Source: Indiicoccus explosivorum (GTDB lineage Bacteria; Bacillota; Bacilli; Bacillales_A; Planococcaceae). Taken from it: a DNA stretch of 36,648 nucleotides. The translations under genes were made by a program, and so were the position numbers. Positions 16,771-25,091 of the stretch are shown here, one piece after another. Position 1 is the stretch's first letter; the number at the start of each line of letters is the position of its first letter. The notes under the pieces are model-generated. The model had not been told where the DNA came from. It did no database searches and worked only from the letters and a program-made list of their open reading frames with translations. The stretch is taken from the NCBI RefSeq assembly GCF_002167005.1, contig NZ_NHTN01000061.1, positions 1 through 36,648 of the forward strand, given 5' to 3'.

Positions 16771-16840
16771 CTCTACCCCTCCATTCTGTATATCCTTTTC
16801 CCGCGCTGCGCCCCGTTATTCCTTCTTCAAATAAAATAAG

Positions 16841-16866
16841 TGAAACTTTCACGGCGCTGTTCCGTT
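16841..16866 (+). promoter_or_regulatory. ECF sigma factor-type promoter for the ABC-2 exporter operon
   Basis: TGAAAC at 16841-16846 followed by TTT, then exactly 16 bases to CGTT at 16863-16866, as in SigW/SigM-type promoters of Bacillus (TGAAAC, 16-17 bases, CGTA/CGTC). The ABC start codon lies 43 bases downstream. Confidence 0.5.
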
Positions 16867-16908
16867 ATGTTTAACAAGAGTAACCAATGGAAAGCGGGTG
16901 GCATCAGT

Positions 16909-17832
16909 ATGGCGGGAGAGCCTCTTGTGCAATTGAAGAATCTATCAAAGACAATCGGCGATAAGAACATCATCAAGGAACTGGACCTGACACTGAATAC
17001 CGGGGAGATCACCGGTTTCCTCGGCCCGAATGGCGCCGGTAAAACGACGACCATCCGCATGATGACAGGCCTGATGCGGCCGTCGGCAGGTGATGTGGTC
17101 ATCGGCGGCAAATCCATTCAAGCGGATTATGAAGAAGCGATCGCGCAAGTCGGTGTCATCGTCGAAAATCCGGAAATGTATAAATACATGACCGGCTACA
17201 AAAACCTCCTGCATTTTTCACGCATGCACCCCGGCGTCAGGAAGGAACGGATCGATGAAGTGGTCCGGCAAGTCGGACTGCAGAACCGCATCCAAGAAAA
17301 GGTGAAATCATATTCGCTCGGTATGCGGCAGCGCCTCGGCCTGGCGCAGGCACTGCTGCATAACCCGAAGTTTCTGATCCTAGACGAGCCGACGAACGGC
17401 TTAGACCCCGCCGGCATCCGTGAATTCCGGCTCTACTTGCGGAAAATCGCAGCCGAGAACAATGTGGCGGTCTTTGTCTCCAGCCACTTGCTGTCCGAAA
17501 TCGAATTGCTGTGCGACCGCATAGCAGTCATTCAGAATGGAGAGCTCATTGACATTAAGGACATGCACAGCCTGCAGAAATCCCAGTATTTGATTGTCGC
17601 AGAGCCGGCTGAACAGGCGGGGGAAGTGCTGAAGGGCATCGGCTTCCCGGTGGAAGCTCACGAAAAAGGCTGGATCATCACGACTGAAGCGGAACACATT
17701 CCGGGAGCCGCCAAGCTGCTCGTCGGTGCCGGGCTATCGCTTTATACGATCCAGCCATACCGTACGACGCTTGAAGATCAGTTCCTTGAAATGACAGGAG
17801 GCGGCCAAATTGCTGAAGCTCGTGCAAAATGA
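16909..17832 (+). CDS. ABC-2 type exporter ATP-binding protein (BcrA-like)
   Basis: A 307-residue ABC ATPase of the BcrA/drug-resistance type. Walker A GPNGAGKTT is near residue 38, signature YSLGMRQRLGLAQALL near 135, Walker B FLILDEPTNGLDPAG and H-loop VFVSSHLLSEIE follow. The last ~90 residues form the regulatory extension usual in this group. It should energise the following permease to export or protect against a cell-envelope-active compound such as bacitracin or another peptide. I take the ATG at 16909 (MAGEPLVQLK), preceded by GGGTGG; earlier in-frame ATGs lack a site. It overlaps the permease gene by 23 bases. Confidence 0.85.
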   Translation: MAGEPLVQLKNLSKTIGDKNIIKELDLTLNTGEITGFLGPNGAGKTTTIRMMTGLMRPSAGDVVIGGKSIQADYEEAIAQVGVIVENPEMYKYMTGYKNLLHFSRMHPGVRKERIDEVVRQVGLQNRIQEKVKSYSLGMRQRLGLAQALLHNPKFLILDEPTNGLDPAGIREFRLYLRKIAAENNVAVFVSSHLLSEIELLCDRIAVIQNGELIDIKDMHSLQKSQYLIVAEPAEQAGEVLKGIGFPVEAHEKGWIITTEAEHIPGAAKLLVGAGLSLYTIQPYRTTLEDQFLEMTGGGQIAEARAK

Positions 17833-18754
17833 ATGGATGAAACTGTGGAGCAAACGGTCAACGTGGATCATGGTGCTCCTGCTCGTGCTGATCATATCCG
17901 CCGGAATCGGAATCATGAAATGGACCCACAAGACACAGAACATCGGAATCGAAGAGGATTGGGAACAGATAGTCATGAACGAACTGCAGTTCAATGAGTC
18001 GCAGCTGCTGAACCCTGAGCTGAGCGAAGTACAGCTGGCGTACTACGAAGGACTGGTCGAAATCGGCCGCTACCGGCTGGCGGAAGATGTGCCGCCATTT
18101 GAACCGGACAGCATGCAGCAGCAGATCCTCAATAGCTATACCATGCTGTCACTCGTCACACTTTTCACTGTCATTGCCGCTGCCGGAATCGTGGCGGCCG
18201 AGTTTTCACAAGGAACTATTAAAATGCTGTTGACGCGGCCGGTCAGCCGCTGGAAGATTCTCACTTCCAAATACTTGGCAGTTCTTCTGTTCGGGCTCTT
18301 GCTAATCGTCATTACGGTTGCTGCATCGGCTGCTGCCGGCTTCTTCTTTTTAGGGATCGGGGAAGGTCAATTCCTTGCCTGGAACGGATCGGAAGTCGTG
18401 GAAGCTTCTTTTTGGAGCGAGTCATTAAGAATGGTGGGCCTCAGTTCTGTCAGTGTGCTGATGATCACCACGTTCGCATTCATGATCGGGACTGTTTTCC
18501 GCTCCAGTTCCTTGGCGATCGGCTTGTCGATCTTCCTGCTGTTCGCCGGCACACAGGTCGTTTTCCTGTTGGCCGATTTTGAGATCGTGAAGTACTATTT
18601 GTTCACGCATATCGATCTGACGCAGTTCTATACAGGATTCATGCCCGTGCCGGATATTACATTGGCTTTGTCTGTCACCGTCCTGATCGCCTACTTCCTG
18701 GTTTTCTTGATTATCAGTTACTGGACGTTTTCACGGCGGGACACCACGGCATAG
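17810..18754 (+). CDS. ABC-2 type exporter permease
   Basis: A 314-residue membrane protein of the ABC-2 permease type: first helix at about residues 17-35 (STWIMVLLLVLIISAGIGI), a large external loop (about 40-105) and five further helices in the C-terminal two thirds, with a conserved EFSQGTIKMLLTRPVSRWKI cytoplasmic stretch typical of BcrB-like exporters. It starts with TTG, eight bases after AGGAGG inside the ATPase gene, so the two are translated as a coupled pair. The substrate is unknown; the ECF-type promoter upstream hints at envelope stress. Confidence 0.85.
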   Translation: MLKLVQNEWMKLWSKRSTWIMVLLLVLIISAGIGIMKWTHKTQNIGIEEDWEQIVMNELQFNESQLLNPELSEVQLAYYEGLVEIGRYRLAEDVPPFEPDSMQQQILNSYTMLSLVTLFTVIAAAGIVAAEFSQGTIKMLLTRPVSRWKILTSKYLAVLLFGLLLIVITVAASAAAGFFFLGIGEGQFLAWNGSEVVEASFWSESLRMVGLSSVSVLMITTFAFMIGTVFRSSSLAIGLSIFLLFAGTQVVFLLADFEIVKYYLFTHIDLTQFYTGFMPVPDITLALSVTVLIAYFLVFLIISYWTFSRRDTTA

Positions 18755-18763
18755 TGAGCCGTG

Positions 18764-18799
18764 CGGAAAGCCGGATGATTGGTTTTCCGGTGGATTTTT
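18764..18799 (+). terminator. Probable terminator after the ABC-2 permease gene
   Basis: A 9-bp stem CGGAAAGCC / GGTTTTCCG (one G-U pair) with an 8-base loop and a T5 run six bases after the stem. Weaker than the other terminators here. Confidence 0.5.
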
Positions 18800-18811
18800 C
18801 AATCACAATGG

Positions 18812-18895
18812 TCCATTCGCGTAACTCGGCCCTCCATTCGCGTAACTCGGCCCTCCATTCGCGTAACTCGGCCCTCCATTCGCGTAATTCACTGT
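18812..18895. repeat. 21-bp tandem repeat, three exact copies plus a diverged fourth
   Basis: The unit (starting TCCATTCGCGTAACTCGG and ending CCC) occurs exactly three times at 18812-18832, 18833-18853 and 18854-18874. A fourth copy at 18875-18895 begins TCCATTCGCGTAA and then diverges; a TCCAT start of a fifth follows. It is intergenic, between the exporter operon terminator and the terminator of the ywnB-like operon, so it is not coding. Confidence 0.85.
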
Positions 18896-18946
18896 TCCAT
18901 TAGACAATGAAAGCGAAAGGAAGATTCACCGCCTGTGTCCCGACAC

Positions 18947-18971
18947 AAAAAAAGAAGCCCGCTAAGGCTTC
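18947..18971 (-). terminator. Terminator after the ywnB-like gene
   Basis: On the minus strand GAAGCC / GGCTTC with a 6-base loop is followed by T7. The hairpin abuts the stop codon of the ywnB-like gene. Confidence 0.8.
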
Positions 18972-18972
18972 C

Positions 18973-19584
18973 TCAATATGCAATTCCTGCGCGGCTTTTA
19001 TTGTACCGTGCATCGAAAAGTTCCCGGTATGCGAATGCGGCCGTGTCGTCCGTCGTGATTTCCGAACCGCCTTCGGGCAGGAAGTCCTTTTCGGTCCGGT
19101 AGCCGCCGCGGGCCTCGCCATCAGGCAGGAACGTCGGGCAGACGACTGTCCAGTCAAGATCGGATGCCTCCAGCATCCGGTACACGCTTTCATGTTCTTC
19201 CGCCGCGAATGTCGAGCGACGCTTCGAATCGCCGCCCTGAAAGCGGAGTGCGCCGGGCGTCAGACGGCTATTCAGGATACCGGCAGTCCCGATCGTCACG
19301 ATCCGGCGGATGCCTTCCGCTTCCATCGCTCCGATGATGAGCGGCATCGCTTCTGTCAGGGTCGTCGACCGGTCTGTTCCGAGCGCGCTGATGACGGCAT
19401 CCGCTCCGGTGATCGCCGCCTTCACATCATCCCGGTTCCGGGCGTCCCCAATCACCACTTTCAAGTTCGGATGGCCGCTCACCTGCCGGCGGGCCAGCAC
19501 TGTGACATGATGTCCGTCCTTCAGGGCACGTTTCATAATTTCACTGCCTGTCCGCCCTGTCGAGCCGAATAGCGCAATTCTCAT
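18973..19584 (-). CDS. ywnB: NAD(P)-binding oxidoreductase, YwnB-like
   Basis: A 203-residue Rossmann protein of the atypical SDR / NAD(P)H-binding group. The dinucleotide motif GSTGRTGSEI is at residues 8-17, ISALGTD near 65 is the usual second contact, and the protein has no C-terminal substrate extension. Members are thought to be NAD(P)-linked reductases or redox sensors; the substrate is unknown. Its start overlaps the lipoprotein stop by four bases (ATGA), so the two are coupled. Confidence 0.8.
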   Translation of the reverse strand: MRIALFGSTGRTGSEIMKRALKDGHHVTVLARRQVSGHPNLKVVIGDARNRDDVKAAITGADAVISALGTDRSTTLTEAMPLIIGAMEAEGIRRIVTIGTAGILNSRLTPGALRFQGGDSKRRSTFAAEEHESVYRMLEASDLDWTVVCPTFLPDGEARGGYRTEKDFLPEGGSEITTDDTAAFAYRELFDARYNKSRAGIAY

Positions 19585-20165
19585 TCAAGCCCCTCCTCCG
19601 TCAGCGTCATGCTCATTACGTAAAAGTGTTCGAACTCACGGATCCCTTCCAAGTTCAATTCGCCTGCAGGCGTGAGGTAATTGCCCGACCGGATCCCGTT
19701 CCCGCTCTCTTTCGCATAATAGGCGGTATAGAGCGGCTTTTCCAATTCCAGCTCCGTTTCTCCAGTCAGCAGTCCTCCCCACGTGGCTTGCATCCCGTCA
19801 CTTTCCGTCTCCGTGTATGATTCACTTTTCCCGCTCGGCGTGCCGATCACAAATGCCTCTGCGCCTCCGATCACCGTTGATTTCCCGAAACTGAACAGCG
19901 CTTCATCCAGCGTTTCCTCAAGAAAAGCACCGACGGCAAATAAATCATTCGCCGGTTCACCGTTTACGTAATGTTCTGCTTTTATCACAAGGTCAGCGCC
20001 TTCGGGAATCGTCCCGTCCACTTCATAAAGATGAAAGGTCTCCATTGCGGTCTTATTGATGAGCGCCTGCTCTTCCTCTTCCAATTCGACGGGTTCAATC
20101 GTCAGTCCTTCCTGGCTGCAGCCGGTCAGCACCAAAAGCAGCCCCGCCCAGATCCATTTCTTCAT
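19581..20165 (-). CDS. Putative lipoprotein, 194 residues
   Basis: A short signal peptide MKKWIWAGLLLVLTGC ends in a lipobox with the lipidated Cys at residue 16. The mature part is acidic and has no recognisable domain; it contains FGKSTVIGGAEAFVIG and ends near EFEHFYVMSMTLTEEGLE. The ATG at 20165 follows a run of six G; eight further upstream codons in frame are unlikely as they break the signal peptide. TATAAT on the minus strand at 20188-20193 could be its -10, but no good -35 precedes it. Function unknown; it shares an operon with the ywnB-like reductase. Confidence 0.75.
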   Translation of the reverse strand: MKKWIWAGLLLVLTGCSQEGLTIEPVELEEEEQALINKTAMETFHLYEVDGTIPEGADLVIKAEHYVNGEPANDLFAVGAFLEETLDEALFSFGKSTVIGGAEAFVIGTPSGKSESYTETESDGMQATWGGLLTGETELELEKPLYTAYYAKESGNGIRSGNYLTPAGELNLEGIREFEHFYVMSMTLTEEGLE

Positions 20166-20218
20166 CCGTCCATCCCCCCTTTTAATCATTATACGTTTAC
20201 AGGAGGGGGACTGTTCCT

Positions 20219-20950
20219 TTATTTGAATAAAAATCCTTTTTTCTCAAGAAACTCACGGAGATGCGGACGCTTCGGCTTGCTCAGGAATTCCGCCATCTGA
20301 CCGGTCCATGTAGCGGATTTTTGATTGCTCCCTCTGCTGCCGTAATAGGCCTGCACGGTTTCATCGTATTCCGGCAAAATCATTTTGTATTTCTGTTCAT
20401 CATACGCATTTTCGTGCAGCACCGCTTCTACCGGAAGACGCGGCTTCACTTCATTCCGTTTCTCCGGGACGCCTACTGTCAGTCCGTAGACCGGAAATAC
20501 GCCATGAGGCAGCCCGGCCAGCTCGCTGATCGCTTCGATTTCATTCCGGACACCGCCGATGTAACAGATACCGTAGCCTTTCGACTCCGCCGCCAAGGCG
20601 AGATTTTGCGCGAACAGACCGGCATCCGTCGTTCCGACGATCAAGTTTTCCGCCTGATCGAAGACGATTTCCGTACCGTGCATCGCACCCGCGTGATGAA
20701 GCCGGTTGTAGTCGACGCAGATCAGAAAGACTGCCCCCGCACCGAGCATCTGCTTCCGATTATTCGACAGTTCCGCAAGCTGTTCACGCTTTTCCCGGTC
20801 CGTCACCCACACGACCGAATAGGCCTGCACGAAATGTGAACTCGCGGCGTGCTGCGCCGCTTCCACAAGTTCCTCCACTTCTTTGCGCGTCAGCTGTTCT
20901 TCCGTATAATCCCGCACAGAAGCGTGCGATTTCATCAGTTCCAATACCAT
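20219..20950 (-). CDS. nfrA: FMN-dependent NADPH nitroreductase, NfrA family
   Basis: A 243-residue nitroreductase of the NfrA/Frp flavin reductase type. The N-terminus SHASVRDYTEEQLTRKEVEE with the conserved Ser/Arg FMN phosphate contacts, the middle QNLALAAESKGYGICYIGG stretch and the C-terminal pattern of this class are all present; length agrees with B. subtilis NfrA (249). It should reduce FMN, nitro compounds or quinones with NADPH. The ATG follows AAGGAGCGGATAAG. In the same orientation as the lipoprotein gene, 53 bases ahead of it. Confidence 0.85.
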   Translation of the reverse strand: MVLELMKSHASVRDYTEEQLTRKEVEELVEAAQHAASSHFVQAYSVVWVTDREKREQLAELSNNRKQMLGAGAVFLICVDYNRLHHAGAMHGTEIVFDQAENLIVGTTDAGLFAQNLALAAESKGYGICYIGGVRNEIEAISELAGLPHGVFPVYGLTVGVPEKRNEVKPRLPVEAVLHENAYDEQKYKMILPEYDETVQAYYGSRGSNQKSATWTGQMAEFLSKPKRPHLREFLEKKGFLFK

Positions 20951-21045
20951 CTTATCCGCTCCTTCCGTCCTCTATTGTAATGAAAAACAGCCAGCGACGC
21001 TCATCAGGCGATTTCTGGTACACTGGTTCCGCGAGGTGAGAGCCG

Positions 21046-21591
21046 ATGAAGCGGCTATTTTGGGCAATTGCAATAATTGCCGCTGTCCTTGTTTTATTCG
21101 TCTGGGTGCAGCGGGAGCTGGAATTCCGCGCCGAACGGCTGGCCCGGCCGCTGCCCGTTGAACTGCATCCCATCGTTGCGGAAAAAAGCCAGGAACTGAT
21201 CCGACGGGCGGAAGCGATCGGCATTGACGCTGCCGTAACGGAAGGGTTCCGGAGCATTGAACGGCAAAACGAGCTGTACGCCCAGGGACGGACAGCACCG
21301 GGCGGCATCGTGACGTATGCGGAAGGCGGGGAATCCTATCACAATTACGGCCTCGCCATCGATTTCGCTTTGCTCGACGAAAACGGAGATGCTGTGTGGG
21401 ATATCGAACGGGACGGAAATGACAACGGCGAACGGGACTGGTTCGAAGTAGCGGCGATCGGCAAAGAGCTCGGATTCGAATGGGGCGGCGACTGGGAACG
21501 GTTCCGGGATTACCCGCACCTACAGCTGACGTTCGGCCTGTCCATGCGGGAACTGAAGAACGGCTGGCGGCCGGAAGACACGATGGAATAG
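21046..21591 (+). CDS. Membrane-anchored M15-type peptidoglycan peptidase (CwlK/VanY-like)
   Basis: A 181-residue protein with an N-terminal membrane anchor (about residues 4-20) and an M15C peptidase domain. Zinc ligands are visible in SYHNYGLAIDFAL (His and Asp) and in DYPHLQLTFG (His), with TEGFRSIERQNELYAQGR as the substrate-side helix. CwlK (an L-Ala-D-Glu endopeptidase) is about the same size. It should cut peptide bonds of the cell wall outside the membrane. ATG follows GAGGTGAGAGCCG. The shared terminator lies right after it. Confidence 0.85.
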   Translation: MKRLFWAIAIIAAVLVLFVWVQRELEFRAERLARPLPVELHPIVAEKSQELIRRAEAIGIDAAVTEGFRSIERQNELYAQGRTAPGGIVTYAEGGESYHNYGLAIDFALLDENGDAVWDIERDGNDNGERDWFEVAAIGKELGFEWGGDWERFRDYPHLQLTFGLSMRELKNGWRPEDTME

Positions 21592-21594
21592 CAA

Positions 21595-21617
21595 AAGAGC
21601 GCCGATGCGGCGCTCTT
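21595..21617. terminator. Terminator between the M15 and M14 peptidase genes
   Basis: A 9-bp perfect stem AAGAGCGCC / GGCGCTCTT with a 5-base loop. On the minus strand it is followed by TTTTGC; on the plus strand the T run is short. Shared by the converging genes. Confidence 0.75.
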
Positions 21618-21629
21618 CTGCTGTTTATC

Positions 21630-22658
21630 TTATTCCGTCTCGCGCCAGTTCTGTTCAGCAAGTGTATCCCAGAAAGAGATATCCGCCTGTTCGATTGAAC
21701 CGTCTGAAATTGACCGCACGGCGGCATCCAGCGTTGTTACTGTCTGTTTGATCAGATAACCATTACTTTTTTGACCAAGTACGTACGGCTCGTAATAATG
21801 GTCGGACATGCCGCGCATTTCGAACAGTAATGTCGAAATGCCATACTCTACCGCAATGCCATTGCGGCTGATCGTTTCAGCATTCCCACCTCCGTATTTG
21901 CCCAGATGTCCCCAGCCAGTGGAATCCACTGCGCTGAATACGACGCTTCCTAATTGTTTCGATCTCAAAAGTACATCCGGATCTACATTTGGCGTAGTCG
22001 GATAAAGAATCGATCCCGAAACCAGTTCTCCGTCCCGCTCGCTCCAAGCTCCCTGGTGATGCAGGTCAATCATATAGTCGATATCGTATTTACCGAGCAC
22101 ATTCTCATGGAGCGCCTTTGTCTCCGGCTGCAATCTATTCACATGATCCCTGTTCAAATCAAACCCGTCCGCATTGTAACGTGTTAAATTGCGATCACCT
22201 TTCGCGATGTAGTCATCAAGCGAAAAGTTCACGTCTCCCATTGCACCATCGGCATTCAGCATCGGCACAATCAGCACATTGACGTTGTCGAGAACGTTTT
22301 TTGTTTTACTTGTGCCTAAATGTTTAATGAATTCGAGTGCGCCTTCTGTCGTCAGCTGTTCGTTGCCGTGCTGCTGAGTCAGAAAAAGGATGGTTGGGTT
22401 GGCCGGATCGCTTATGTATTTAGCAAGATACAGATCGCGTCCTTTTACACTTTGACCAATGACTTCGAGCTCCATATGGGCTTGCTTGGCATCCTGTTTT
22501 TGCAGGAAGTCCGCCATTTCTTCATATGTCGTTAAAATCGAAGTATTAATCGTTTCATTCCCGCCATAACCCGGACCGTTCCCTACCGCTGATGCAGCGG
22601 GCACCGCACTAAACATAAGGGCACCTGCAACCGATAATGTCAGCATCGTCTTTTTCAT
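21630..22658 (-). CDS. Secreted M14 zinc carboxypeptidase
   Basis: A 342-residue secreted protease. Signal peptide residues 1-24 with cleavage around ASA; the mature enzyme has the M14 site: His97-x-x-Glu100 in QQHGNEQ, Arg in DLNRD (about 167-171), His200 in MIDLHH and the catalytic Glu280 in STLLFEMRG. It should remove C-terminal residues from peptides or muropeptides in the medium. ATG follows GAGGAGGATGGGAA. A cre box lies over its promoter, so it is probably repressed when preferred sugars are present. Confidence 0.88.
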   Translation of the reverse strand: MKKTMLTLSVAGALMFSAVPAASAVGNGPGYGGNETINTSILTTYEEMADFLQKQDAKQAHMELEVIGQSVKGRDLYLAKYISDPANPTILFLTQQHGNEQLTTEGALEFIKHLGTSKTKNVLDNVNVLIVPMLNADGAMGDVNFSLDDYIAKGDRNLTRYNADGFDLNRDHVNRLQPETKALHENVLGKYDIDYMIDLHHQGAWSERDGELVSGSILYPTTPNVDPDVLLRSKQLGSVVFSAVDSTGWGHLGKYGGGNAETISRNGIAVEYGISTLLFEMRGMSDHYYEPYVLGQKSNGYLIKQTVTTLDAAVRSISDGSIEQADISFWDTLAEQNWRETE

Positions 22659-22705
22659 TTCCCATCCTCCTCTTCAAGTGAACTGCAGTTTTATTTTGCC
22701 GGTAA

Positions 22706-22721
22706 ATGAAAACGTTTCCAA
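22706..22721 (-). promoter_or_regulatory. CcpA cre site upstream of the M14 carboxypeptidase gene
   Basis: TTGGAAACGTTTTCAT on the minus strand matches the cre consensus WTGNAARCGYWWWCAW at every position. TTGGAA can also act as the -35, with CAAAAT 17 bases on, so CcpA binding there would block transcription. Confidence 0.75.
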
Positions 22722-22844
22722 GAGGTTTAAAGACTATATTTCCGGAAAAGTATCGAGGTCTTTTTTCGCGTCACGAAACGATTCTTCTAGGCAGCATTCT
22801 GCCATAATTTTCACGCTGCCCCTCTCACTTAAGCGGATAGTCAC

Positions 22845-22895
22845 AAAAAACCAAACCTCTGCCGCTTCTGACAAAGAAGGCGGCACAGGTCTGGT
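22845..22895 (-). terminator. Terminator after the MacB-like permease gene
   Basis: On the minus strand a ~16-bp stem, with one mismatch and a bulge (ACCAGACCTGTGCCGC paired with GCGGCAGAGGTTTGGT), is followed by TTTTTTG. It is just downstream of the permease stop. Confidence 0.82.
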
Positions 22896-22899
22896 ATTC

Positions 22900-24192
22900 T
22901 TACAGTTCTTGCCGAAGTGCTTGGATGACGTCGATTTCCGTCGCTTTGCGTGCCGGCCGCCAGCCTGAGACCATAGCGACGCCGATGGAAATGAATGAAG
23001 CAATAACGACAAGCTGCCACGGAATATCGGAAACAATAATATTCATGCCTTCAGCTCCCGCTCCGTCTTCCGCAAGTATATTGAGTACGATATTGGGAAT
23101 GAGCTGATTGACGAGAGCGCTCACCGCAAAGGAAATTACGACTGCCAGCATGGTTCCGACGATACCGATCCAAGCGCTTTCCATCAAAAACAGCCGCTGG
23201 ATGAGTTTCGGCTGGGCACCAATCGCTTTCATGACACCGATTTCACGCGTCCGTTCGGTCACGGCCATTGTCATCGTATTGAAAATACCGATCGATGCAA
23301 TCAATACGGCAATCGTACCAACAAAGATAAGCCCTGCTTTCAGCACATTAAAAAATAAGTTCATCGTCGTCATTTCTTCTGTAACCGAATAAACGTAGTA
23401 ACCTTCCGTCTTCAAAGACTCCGTCACAGCTTCCACTGCTGCCAAGTCTTCCGCATAGGCATTTATTTCAAAATAAGGAGCGACTTCCTCCCCTTCTGGC
23501 GCTGTAAATACAGGGAATTCTTCCCGAAAAGATTCATCGACCAATACAAGGTTATCGACCCGCCAGTCTTTTGCAGGTTCTTCAGCAATACCGGCAATCG
23601 TAAATTCCCATGTTTCCGGTCCTGGCTCCTCTGACTCGCTCGACATAACTTCCAACCGGATCGTCTCACCGATCAGGTCACCTCGATACCCGGCCGGTGA
23701 TTCACCTTTTTCAGATGCGATAAGTTCCTGCTCCGTCAGCAGGTTTTCCGCAAAGTGATAGCCGACGATCACTTCATTCCGGGATGACGGCAGTGCACCG
23801 GCAGACAGATCCAATTCCGCTTTCGCTTCCTGCTCCGCGTCCGTCAGAATAATTTGTGCGCGATTCAATCGGTCATCAAGCAGCACCCGGGACGGACTTT
23901 CAAGATACGACCGCGCCACGACGGCATCCACACCCGGCAGCTGCCGGATCAGTTCCTGTTCTTCCGCTGTAATCGGCTCTCCGCTGTCTTCTTTGCCGTG
24001 AATCTGAATCTCCGTCACGGTTTGATTGCTTAAAAGTTCGTCCATCAGCGTCTTGTGGAGCCCGAAACCGACGGACGCCAGCACAATAAGGAATGCGCAG
24101 CCCATCGTCGCGGCCAGCACTGTCATGGCAGTACGGAGCCGGTTCCGTTTCATATGCTGCCGGATGAACCCGATCTGGTCTTTAAACAGCAT
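22900..24192 (-). CDS. MacB-type ABC transporter permease
   Basis: A 430-residue permease of the MacB_PCD/FtsX type: first helix at residues about 20-40, a large extracytoplasmic domain (about 45-270) and three C-terminal helices (around 275-300, 330-355 and 390-415), with a conserved EIGVMKAIGAQPKLIQRLFLME cytoplasmic motif split over the helix 2-3 loop. It belongs with the ATPase gene it overlaps by 11 bases. No MacA-like membrane-fusion protein is near. ATG at 24192 is preceded by GGGGGGAAGCGCC; a 19-codon extension runs into the ATPase gene. Likely exports a peptide or envelope compound; substrate unknown. Confidence 0.83.
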   Translation of the reverse strand: MLFKDQIGFIRQHMKRNRLRTAMTVLAATMGCAFLIVLASVGFGLHKTLMDELLSNQTVTEIQIHGKEDSGEPITAEEQELIRQLPGVDAVVARSYLESPSRVLLDDRLNRAQIILTDAEQEAKAELDLSAGALPSSRNEVIVGYHFAENLLTEQELIASEKGESPAGYRGDLIGETIRLEVMSSESEEPGPETWEFTIAGIAEEPAKDWRVDNLVLVDESFREEFPVFTAPEGEEVAPYFEINAYAEDLAAVEAVTESLKTEGYYVYSVTEEMTTMNLFFNVLKAGLIFVGTIAVLIASIGIFNTMTMAVTERTREIGVMKAIGAQPKLIQRLFLMESAWIGIVGTMLAVVISFAVSALVNQLIPNIVLNILAEDGAGAEGMNIIVSDIPWQLVVIASFISIGVAMVSGWRPARKATEIDVIQALRQEL

Positions 24193-24880
24193 GGCGCTTC
24201 CCCCCTTTGACGAGTTCACCGTCGTGCAGCCGATACTGTCTGTCGGCAATCGCCGCTACTTCTTCGTCGTGTGTGATGATGACAAAGGTTGTGCCGCGGT
24301 TCTCGTTCAGCGAACGGATCAGTTGCAGCACGTCCTGCTCTGTCTCCGAATCCAGGCTTCCCGTCGGTTCATCTGCCAGAATAATCGGCGGTTCGGTGAT
24401 CAGTGCACGAGCAATGGAAACGCGCTGCTGCTGACCGCCGGATAACTCGTTCGGATAATGATCCGCCACCTCCTGCAGACCGACTTCTTTCAGAAGCTGC
24501 AGCACATTCAGCTCCCGCTGTCCTCTCGGCACACCTTTGATTTTCAGTGGCAGCGCAATATTGTCGAACGCCGTGAGGCCCGGCATGAGCTGGAAGTTCT
24601 GAAAAATAAAGCCGAAATGCTCTAGCCGGAATTCAGCATACTCCGCCGCACTCAGTCCGGTGGTTTCCTGACCGGCAATGCGGACAGTCGCGCTGTCAGG
24701 TTTCATGAAGCCCGCCAGCACGTGAAGGAGCGTCGATTTTCCAGAACCGCTCTTACCGAGGATCGCAGTAACCTCTCCTTTCCTCACTTCCAGCGTGACT
24801 CCCTTCAGTACCGGAATATTCCGCTCACCGCCTTTCTTCCCCACCTTAAACGAATGAACTAAGTGATTCACCGCAATCAT
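24182..24880 (-). CDS. MacB/LolD-type ABC transporter ATP-binding protein
   Basis: A 232-residue ABC ATPase. Walker A GKSGSGKST (about 40-48), Q-loop GFIFQNFQLMPGLT, signature [17 protein letters not shown], Walker B IILADEPTGSLDSE and H-loop IITHDEEVA are clear; the pattern of Q-loop and signature is that of the LolD/MacB group that pairs with FtsX-type permeases. The ATG at 24880 follows GAAAGGAGCGGAAATT; 42 upstream in-frame codons are unsupported. It partners the following permease. Confidence 0.88.
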   Translation of the reverse strand: MIAVNHLVHSFKVGKKGGERNIPVLKGVTLEVRKGEVTAILGKSGSGKSTLLHVLAGFMKPDSATVRIAGQETTGLSAAEYAEFRLEHFGFIFQNFQLMPGLTAFDNIALPLKIKGVPRGQRELNVLQLLKEVGLQEVADHYPNELSGGQQQRVSIARALITEPPIILADEPTGSLDSETEQDVLQLIRSLNENRGTTFVIITHDEEVAAIADRQYRLHDGELVKGGKRHAV

Positions 24881-25091
24881 AATTTCCGCTCCTTTCTTTT
24901 CCTGTTCAAAGTGTAGCGGACAAATCTTAAGGGAAAGGCAGCAGGAAAATGAAGAAATTCTTAAGATCCGGCAAACCGGCGAGCGTAACACCCCCTCTTT
25001 TGCCAATCTCCCGTTTTGACTTCTTTTCCGCTCTGTGTGATGCTGAAAGTATCATTCAAAACGGTCACCGTGAGTAGAAAGCAGGGTTGCC

